DNA from: Parietaria judaica
Taxonomy: Eukaryota; Streptophyta; Magnoliopsida; Rosales; Urticaceae
NCBI GenBank assembly: GCA_954871525.1
Contig: OX940864.1
Span: 19,090,001 to 19,154,000 of the forward strand
Length of the DNA stretch: 64,000 nucleotides
Direction: 5' to 3'
The stretch's first letter is position 1. Each line of letters starts with the position of its first letter. Positions 57,956-64,000 of this stretch are shown one piece after another. Made by a program: the position numbers and the translations under genes. Under the pieces are notes generated by a model that made no database searches, had not been told where the DNA came from, and saw only the letters and a program-made list of their open reading frames with translations.

Positions 57956-58749
57956 TGTTATGCGTATTTTCTGGAGCCTAGAAAAATTAAGGCCGAAGAC
58001 ATATTAGGCCCACTAAATCGACTTTGACCCGCTCAGAAAAGTCAAAACCAAACCGGCCTAAAAAAGTCAACAAAAACTCAAAGGGACCGGCCCGGAAAAG
58101 TCAAAAAAAGTCAACGGCCCCGACCCGGATGGTCAACCAAAAAGTCAACGGGATCGGCCCGGAAAAGTCAACAAAAAGTCAACGGCCCCGACCCGGATGG
58201 TCAACCAAAAGTCAACGGAATCGGACCGGAAAAGTCAACAAAAAGTCAACGGGCCCGACCCGGATGGTCAACCAAAAAAGTCAACGGGCCCGATCCTAGA
58301 GGTCAACCGAAAAGTCAACAAAAAGTCAACCCGAACTCACTCGGGAAATGTCGACTCGGCCCGGCCTAAAAACATGCGGCGCGCCCCGAAGGCATGAAAT
58401 CGAACTTCTGTCCCTCTATAAATACGAGGGCACCCCCGCCACAATCGGCAAGCACTCCCGAAGCCAAAAAACCTCTGTTTCCCGTTTATTCATAAATTCC
58501 GACTCAAATACTCGACTAATGTTGAGCGTCGGAGCGGGTGACAGAGGACCCCCCCTCTGTTCCCCTTCGGAGTTCACGTTTTTCTACTCTTTTTACAGGA
58601 ACGGAGGCAGGTTATACAGGGAAGATTTCCGGCCCATCAAGACCGAAGATCAAGCTTCAAAGCCCATTCCGACCGTCAAGCGGGCGTTGGGCCCGGCCCA
58701 AAATCAAGACCTGGGCCGCATCAAGTTAATCAAATATTAGGCATTAACA
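57956..58749 (+). repeat. Left LTR (794 bp)
   Basis: Starts TGTTATGCG and ends GCATTAACA. It contains an array of GTCAACAAAAAGTCAACGG-type words (58030-58330), a TATAAATACGAGGGC promoter box (58419) and a highly conserved downstream part. Compared with the right LTR it has lost about 90 bp of a GC-rich palindrome array near 58370 and has one or two more GTCAAC units. Confidence 0.93.
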
Positions 58750-59329
58750 TTTGGCGCTAGAAGGAGGGGCCCCGACAAGTTCATAGCCTCGGAGTCCCAC
58801 CAGCAAAACTATCCTACAATTCCTCTCGTCGAACAGGTTTCGAAGAGACGTACAGGTCACGAAAATGACGAACAGGTTTTGAAGAGACGAACAGGTCACG
58901 AAAGACGAACAGATTTTGAAGAGACGAACAGGTTACGAAAAAATGTACAGGTCACGAGAATGGCTAAAGAGACGCCTAGAGTTCAACACCATCAACAGAG
59001 AATGTTCGAACACAAAAGCTAACAAGCTCTCGGTCGTCTGATTACTTCAAAACCCATCTCGTCGTCACTAAGTCCTAGACGTGCCTCGATCGTTAAAAAA
59101 CTTCAAGACTCGTCTCGATCCTCAGCAACTCTCAAAGAGCGGTCATCATGTCCAGATTAAGAAGAACACCAAATATATATATATATATAAATGCACACAT
59201 TTATAATGTACAGAAATACGATTACAAGTTTTCTCCTCGTTATTAAACATATACAAATCAAGAGAAAAACATATTAGAAAATATGTATTCATATGAAAAT
59301 AAAAGACAATCGTCGATAAAAGCTCGGAT

Positions 59330-60110
59330 CATCGGAGTGTCACCGAAGCTTCGTCGCTTCCGCTCCGGAAAGCCTCGCTGCCACGGCCGGCAAAGCCTCC
59401 ACAGCGCTGCCGCGAAAACCCAGGAGCACATCGGCCCGTGAGACTTTGCGCTTGCCACTGCTGGCCGCTGAAGCTCCGGCCACGCCAAGGTGGCTCCCCT
59501 CGCGCTCGCTGCCGTCAATCCACTACCGGAGATTCGACCACGCCAAGGTGGCTCCATCGCGCACGCCCAGTGCCGAAGCTCTGAAGGTATCGCCTCCCCA
59601 GACCTCCCATGAGCTAAAAGCTGCAACCGGCCCACCGCCACGGCGCTCCACCTCGGGCGACGGAGTTCCTCCAGCCCCACCGTGAAGATCTTCCGCCGGA
59701 ACCCTAAGCACCACCTCGGATTCGCGCACAAGAAACGACGAGGGAAGTCTCCCACGAAAACTCAGATCAGCGGCGGGAGCTCCACCGCACGCGCGCCTAT
59801 CGACGAAGCCTCTTGTCTTCTCCCCAAAATCTTCGAACGCTCAGATCTGGATCAAGGGAGTCTTCACGCGCCATCACACCCGCCAAGATCACTTGGGCTT
59901 CGTCGACAAAGCCCTCGCACACACTCTAGCCGCCGGCGACACCCGCGCCGCCTCCCGTCAAAACCTCGTCCCTGACGCCTCCCTCTGAGTTTCGCGTAGA
60001 ACCCTCGCCGACTTCCAAGGGCGCCGTCGTACCTGGCTGTGGGTAGCCCATTCGCGCTCGCCGGTGGTCACCGTAGCGGGAGGGGAACGACGGCGATGGT
60101 AGAAGGGGGA
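59330..60110. other. GC-rich gene-like block inside the retrotransposon
   Basis: Open frames exist on both strands (59755-59258 minus, 59446-59975 plus) with strong G+C content unlike the rest of the window. The minus strand looks like the start of a plant gene (CT-poor leader, then Gly/Arg-rich coding-like sequence with a GAG/GTGAG-like site) but I recognise no family. It may be a captured host gene fragment or the element's own leader. Confidence 0.35.
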
Positions 60111-60889
60111 ACGAAGGCCTTTGGCATTCAGAACAAAAAAAAAATGGAAAAAGAGGGGAACCTCTTTGCTGCTCGAGCTCGCCGAAGGAGAGAAGAAAAA
60201 GAAAAAAGAGGAGAGCCCCTGTGCTCTTTTGCTCGACGAAGGAAGAAGAAGAGGAAAAAGAAAAAGAAAAAATAATAATAATAAAATGTGTCTCCCTGAT
60301 CGTCGAAGAAGAGAGAGGAGAAGAAAAAGAAAGGAAAGAAAAAATAAAAACAAAACAAATAAACATATATATATTTATATGTATACCATTACCATTACGC
60401 ACAAACTGAATGTGATTAAAGAAAATATATATATATATATAATCACAGAAACAAAACGTGCAAGTGAGAACTATATTGTATATAATAATATACAGGGCAC
60501 AATTTCTCGGAGAAAAATCAACGCTCAAAGTCCGAATCACGGATACAACGACCAAAATTCAAATAACCAAAACGATGGTCAAATTATCCACGAAAACAAA
60601 GACGAAGACCCGATCCAAAAATAAACGGAGGTCAAAGTCAAAATCACGGTATCGACGTCAAAGACTCGATCCAAGAAAAATCAATAGGCAAAGTCCGAAA
60701 CCCGAAGATGACGCCAAAGGCTCAATCGGGCAGAGAAAACAGTCCAAGTCCAAAACCCAAAGACGACGCCGAAGGCTCATCAGGGCATGACAGCGACCAA
60801 AGCCCGAAGACGTTGCCAAAGGCTTATCAGGAAAAGTGATGGCTGAATTCCGATACCGGACGATGACGTCAAAGGCTCATCAGGGAAAA

Positions 60890-61180
60890 TAAATGGACAA
60901 AGTCCGAAACCCGAAAACGACGCCAGAGGCTCATCAGAGAAAATCGGCGGACAAAGTCCAAAACCCGACGACGACGCCGGAGTCTCATCAGGGAAAATCA
61001 ACAGACAAAGTTCAAAACCCGACGACGACGCCAGAGGCTCATCAGGGAAAATCAGCAAGCACGGTTCAAAATCCGACGATGACGTCGGAGGCTCATCAGG
61101 GAGAGACGACGGACAAAGTCCGACACCCGATGACGACGCCAGAAGCTCGTCAAGGAAAAACGACGAGCAAAGCCTGAAAA
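60890..61180 (+). repeat. 63-bp tandem repeats with open reading frame
   Basis: The plus frame 60893-61177 repeats a 21-residue unit around DKVQNPTTTPEAHQGKS about 4.5 times. More degenerate units extend back to about 60690. The period is a multiple of three and the frame stays open, but the unit resembles no gag domain. Confidence 0.8.
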
Positions 61181-61624
61181 AACAAAAATGACGGATGAGA
61201 TCGGAATCACGGAGACAACGGTCAAGATTCCGAATCAAGGAAACTAAGTCGAAAACGACGTCGAAGACGCGACCCGAACAAAGGGAAAAGAGGCCGTCAA
61301 GGTCTGAATCAGAGAGACGACGTCGAAATTCAAAATTACATAGACTACAATGGTCAAAATACGAATCACAAAAACCGGCGATCGAAGTCCGAACAACGAG
61401 GACAACATCAAAGACTCGACCCGAATCACGGGAAAGATGAGTGTCAAGATCCGAATCATGGAAAACAACACCACGGTTACAGTTCCAATCATGGCAACGT
61501 CGTCAAAGACTCAATCCGAGAAAAATCTACGGTCAACGTCCTATTTACGCAAACGACAATCAAGATCTGAAAAACGAAAATGACGTTGAAAATCTGTTTC
61601 ACGGAAAATGAGACGGCCAAAGCC

Positions 61625-62440
61625 TGAAACTAAAGACCGAGAAAGGCCGGATCTTAATCCCGCCAACTCAGGCAAAATAAGACCGAGACAGGTAGGATCT
61701 TAATCCCGCCAACTCAGGCAAAATAAGACCGAGACAGGTAGGATCTTAATCCTACCGACTCAGGCAACATAGACCGAGAAAGGCCGGATCGTAATCCCGC
61801 CGACTCGGGCATTAAAGACCGAGAATGGCCGGATCTTAATCCCGCCAACTCAGGCAAAATAAGACCGAGACAGGCCGGATCTTAATCCCGCCGACTCAGG
61901 CATCAAAGACCGAGAATGGCCGGATTTTAATCCCGCCAATTCAGGCAAAATAAGATCGAGACAGGTAGGATCTTAATCCTACCGACTCAGGCAACATAGA
62001 CCGAGAAAGGCCGGATCGTAATCCCGCCGACTCAGGCATTAAAGACCGAGAATGGCCAGATCGTAATCCCGCCGACTCAGGCATTAAAGACCGAGAATGG
62101 CCGGATCTTAATCCCGCCAACTCAGGCAAAATAAGACCGAGACAGGCCGGATCTTAATCCCGCCGACTCAGGCATCAAAGACCGAGAATGACCGGATTTT
62201 AATCCCTCAAACTCAGGCAAAATAAGACCGAGACAGGTAGGATCTTAATCCTACCGACTCAGGCAACATAGACCGAGAAAGGCCGGATCGTAATCCCGCT
62301 GACTCAGGCATTAAAGACCGAGAATGGCCGGATCGTAATCCCGCCGACTCAGGCATTAAAGACCGAGAATGGCCGGATCTTAATCCCGCTAACTCAGGCA
62401 AAACATAGACCAAGAAAGGCCGGGTCTTAACCCTACCGAC
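61625..62440. repeat. Tandem array of a roughly 48-bp unit
   Basis: About 17 copies of AAGACCGAGAAWGGCCGGATC..AATCCCGCCGACTCAGGCA. The variants GGTAGGATCTTAATCCTACC and GGCCGGATCTTAATCCCGCC alternate, each a near-palindrome. A larger duplication of about 270 bp (61940-62130 repeated at 62213-62413) shows local amplification. Confidence 0.9.
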
Positions 62441-62762
62441 TCAGGCAACAAAAATTTCAAAAGGCCTGGGAATTAACCCTGCCGGCTCACGCAACAAAAA
62501 GTATGAGAAAGGACGGTCGTCAACTCGGCAAAATATTAAAAGACGCTACGGCGCACAAGACTGAGAAATAAGACGCTAAGGCGCAGAAACTCAGCAAAAT
62601 ACTAAAAGACGCTATGGGGCAAAACACCAGGAAGTAAGACGTTAAGGCGCGAAACCTGGCAAAAACATAAAAAAACCGAAGATTAATTCCGGTAACTTGT
62701 CCAAGATGACATAACGCATAAAGTTTCTCGCAAGATGAATCTCGCAAGAAACTGGGGGTTAA

Positions 62763-63616
62763 TATTATGCGTATTTTCTGGAGCCTAGAAAAATTAAGGC
62801 CCAAGACATATTAGGCCCACTAAATCGACTTTGACCCGCTCAGGAAAAGTCAAAACCAAACCGGACTAAAAAAGTCAACAAAAAGTCAAAGGGCCCTGCC
62901 CGGAAAAGTCAACAAAAAGTCAACGGGACCGGCCCGGAAAAGTCAACACAAAGTCAACGGCCCCGACACGGATGGTCAACCAAAAAGTCAAAGGGACCGG
63001 TCCGGAAAAGTCAACCAAAAGTCAACGGGCTCGACCCGGATGGTCAACCAAAAAAGTCAACGGGCCCGATCCTAGAGGTCAACCGAAAAGTCAACAAAAA
63101 GTCAACCCGAACTCACTCGGGAAATGTCGACTCGGCCCGGCCTAAAAACATGCCTTCGGGGCGCGCCACGCGCCCCGAAGCCTAAAACATGCCTTCGCGG
63201 CGCGCCGCGCGCCCCGAAGCCAAAATCATGCCTTCGGGGCGCACCGCGCGCCCCGAAGGCATGAAATCAAACTTCCGACCCTCTATAAATACGAGGGCAC
63301 CCCCGCCACAATCGGCAAGCACTCCCGAAGCCAAAAAACCTCTGTTTCCCGTTTATTCATAAATTCCGACTCAAATACTCGACTAATGTTGAGCGTCGGA
63401 GCGGGTGACAGAGGACCCCCCCTCTGTTCCCCTTCGGAGTTCACGTTTTTCTACTCTTTTTACAGGAACGGAGGCAGGTTATACAGGGAAGATTTCCGGC
63501 CCATCAAGACCGAAGATCAAGCTTCAAAGCCCATTTCGACCGTCAAGCGGGCGTTGGGCCCGGCCCAAAATCAAGACCTGGGCCGCATCAAGTTAATCAA
63601 ATTTTAGGCATTAACA
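62763..63616 (+). repeat. Right LTR (854 bp)
   Basis: Very similar to the left LTR, with the first dinucleotide changed to TA. It carries three tandem copies of a GC-rich palindrome (CATGCCTTCGGGGCGCG..) at 63149-63262 that are reduced to one partial copy in the left LTR. Confidence 0.93.
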
Positions 63617-63689
63617 CATGTTTTAATGTTTTTATTTCTTTTTATTTTGTTATTTATTACTTGATTCTTATTTGATTGTTATAATAGGT

Positions 63690-64000
63690 ATGGTAAACTG
63701 CGGCTAATGTACCAAATGTTTGTTTTTCTGTGGATTATGTACCCAATGTTTATTTTCGACGGCTAATGTACCCAAACTTTATTCCGTTAGATTTTTTTGT
63801 GTTTTCCGTCACTTGACCGTCAACGAGTGATTTGTACACTTTTCGTATTTTTGACATAACTCATTCAATTTTTGTCCAAATTTTATGCACGACATACGGT
63901 TGGAAAGATAAGAGATAGATCTACAACTTTGGTGTTTTAAGTTTTGTAAAAAAAGTTTTTTATTATTCCAATATTTCAATTACAACGTAAAACTGGACAT
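63690..64000. mobile_element. MITE-like element cut by the window edge
   Basis: Begins GGTAAACTGCGGCTAATGTACC with repeated 'AATGTACCCAA' words. This layout resembles the other Mutator-type MITEs here, but with a different terminal sequence. The right end is outside the window. Confidence 0.45.

Larger units (their letters stand above)
57956..63616 (+). mobile_element. Complete non-autonomous LTR retrotransposon (5.66 kb)
   Basis: Two LTRs (57956-58749 and 62763-63616) are flanked by the exact 5-bp target duplication CATGT (57951-57955 and 63617-63621). Directly after the left LTR is a primer-binding-type sequence, TTTGGCGCTAGAAGGAGG; before the right LTR is a polypurine tract around ACTGGGGGTTAA. 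The 4-kb interior has no recognisable gag, protease, reverse transcriptase or integrase. It consists of a GC-rich gene-like block (59330-60110), a GAA-rich patch and two tandem-repeat fields. It must have moved with help from an autonomous relative (a LARD-like element). Confidence 0.93.

Noticed and set aside
60121..60624. Lys/Arg/Glu-rich frames of up to 167 codons inside the retrotransposon
   Set aside because: Purine-rich low-complexity sequence open in several frames on both strands.
61941..62413. Frames repeating MPESAGLRSGHSRS
   Set aside because: Translation of the 48-bp tandem array in antisense; no sign of a real protein.
61625..62440. CRISPR-like regular array
   Set aside because: Repeats are contiguous without unique spacers, and the context is a plant LTR retrotransposon.

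Overview
The window is nuclear DNA of a flowering plant, probably a eudicot. The evidence is intron-rich genes with GT-AG junctions, an intron-containing tRNA-Tyr gene, AT-rich intergenic DNA full of MITEs and LTR-retrotransposon debris, and a block of inserted plastid DNA (ycf2 and trnL-CAA sequence). The species cannot be named from the sequence.

Layout. 1-6.8 kb: a dispersed repeat, a rearranged plastid insertion (1262-2934) and a nest of Mutator-like inverted repeats. 8.6 kb: tRNA-Tyr(GUA). 9.6-14.6 kb (minus): a 13-exon RING/WD40 gene of the RFWD3 E3 ubiquitin ligase family. 16.2-18.3 kb (minus): SMG9, a nonsense-mediated decay factor. 18.4-20.5 kb: hAT-type and other MITEs. 21.7-24.1 kb: second RFWD3-like copy (truncated) next to a 384-bp tandem array. 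24.9-28.1 kb: nested repeats. 28.7-30.7 kb: third RFWD3-like copy, with the acidic/RING/coiled-coil part only. 31.6-32.9 kb: CDC25/ACR2-like rhodanese phosphatase. 33.5-34.2 kb: copia remnant. 34.3-34.8 kb: molybdopterin synthase large subunit. 36.6 kb: tRNA-Ile(AAU), directly upstream of a small UPF0729 gene (36.9-38.3 kb). 40-43 kb: a diverged non-coding duplication carrying MITEs. 44.2-47.0 kb: deleted Ty3/gypsy element. 49.9-52.8 kb: ACT-domain-repeat protein (ACR9/ACR10 type). 55.6-56.9 kb: seven-TM GOST/GPR107-like membrane protein. 58.0-63.6 kb: a complete non-autonomous LTR retrotransposon with target-site duplication.

The genes are ordinary single-copy housekeeping loci and show no operon-like logic. 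The unusual part is the RFWD3-like family. Three copies lie within 21 kb on one strand and have decayed in complementary ways. Copy 1 keeps the WD40 half but has a frame break after the conserved start and a rebuilt exon 4. Copy 3 keeps an intact start, RING and coiled coil but has lost the WD40 half. Copy 2 lacks exon 1 and carries a new coiled-coil tail. A palindromic 12-mer of the form ACGACWTGTCGT recurs near these copies. Start codons, exon junctions and repeat ends were read by eye. Family names come from recognised protein motifs, without any database search.
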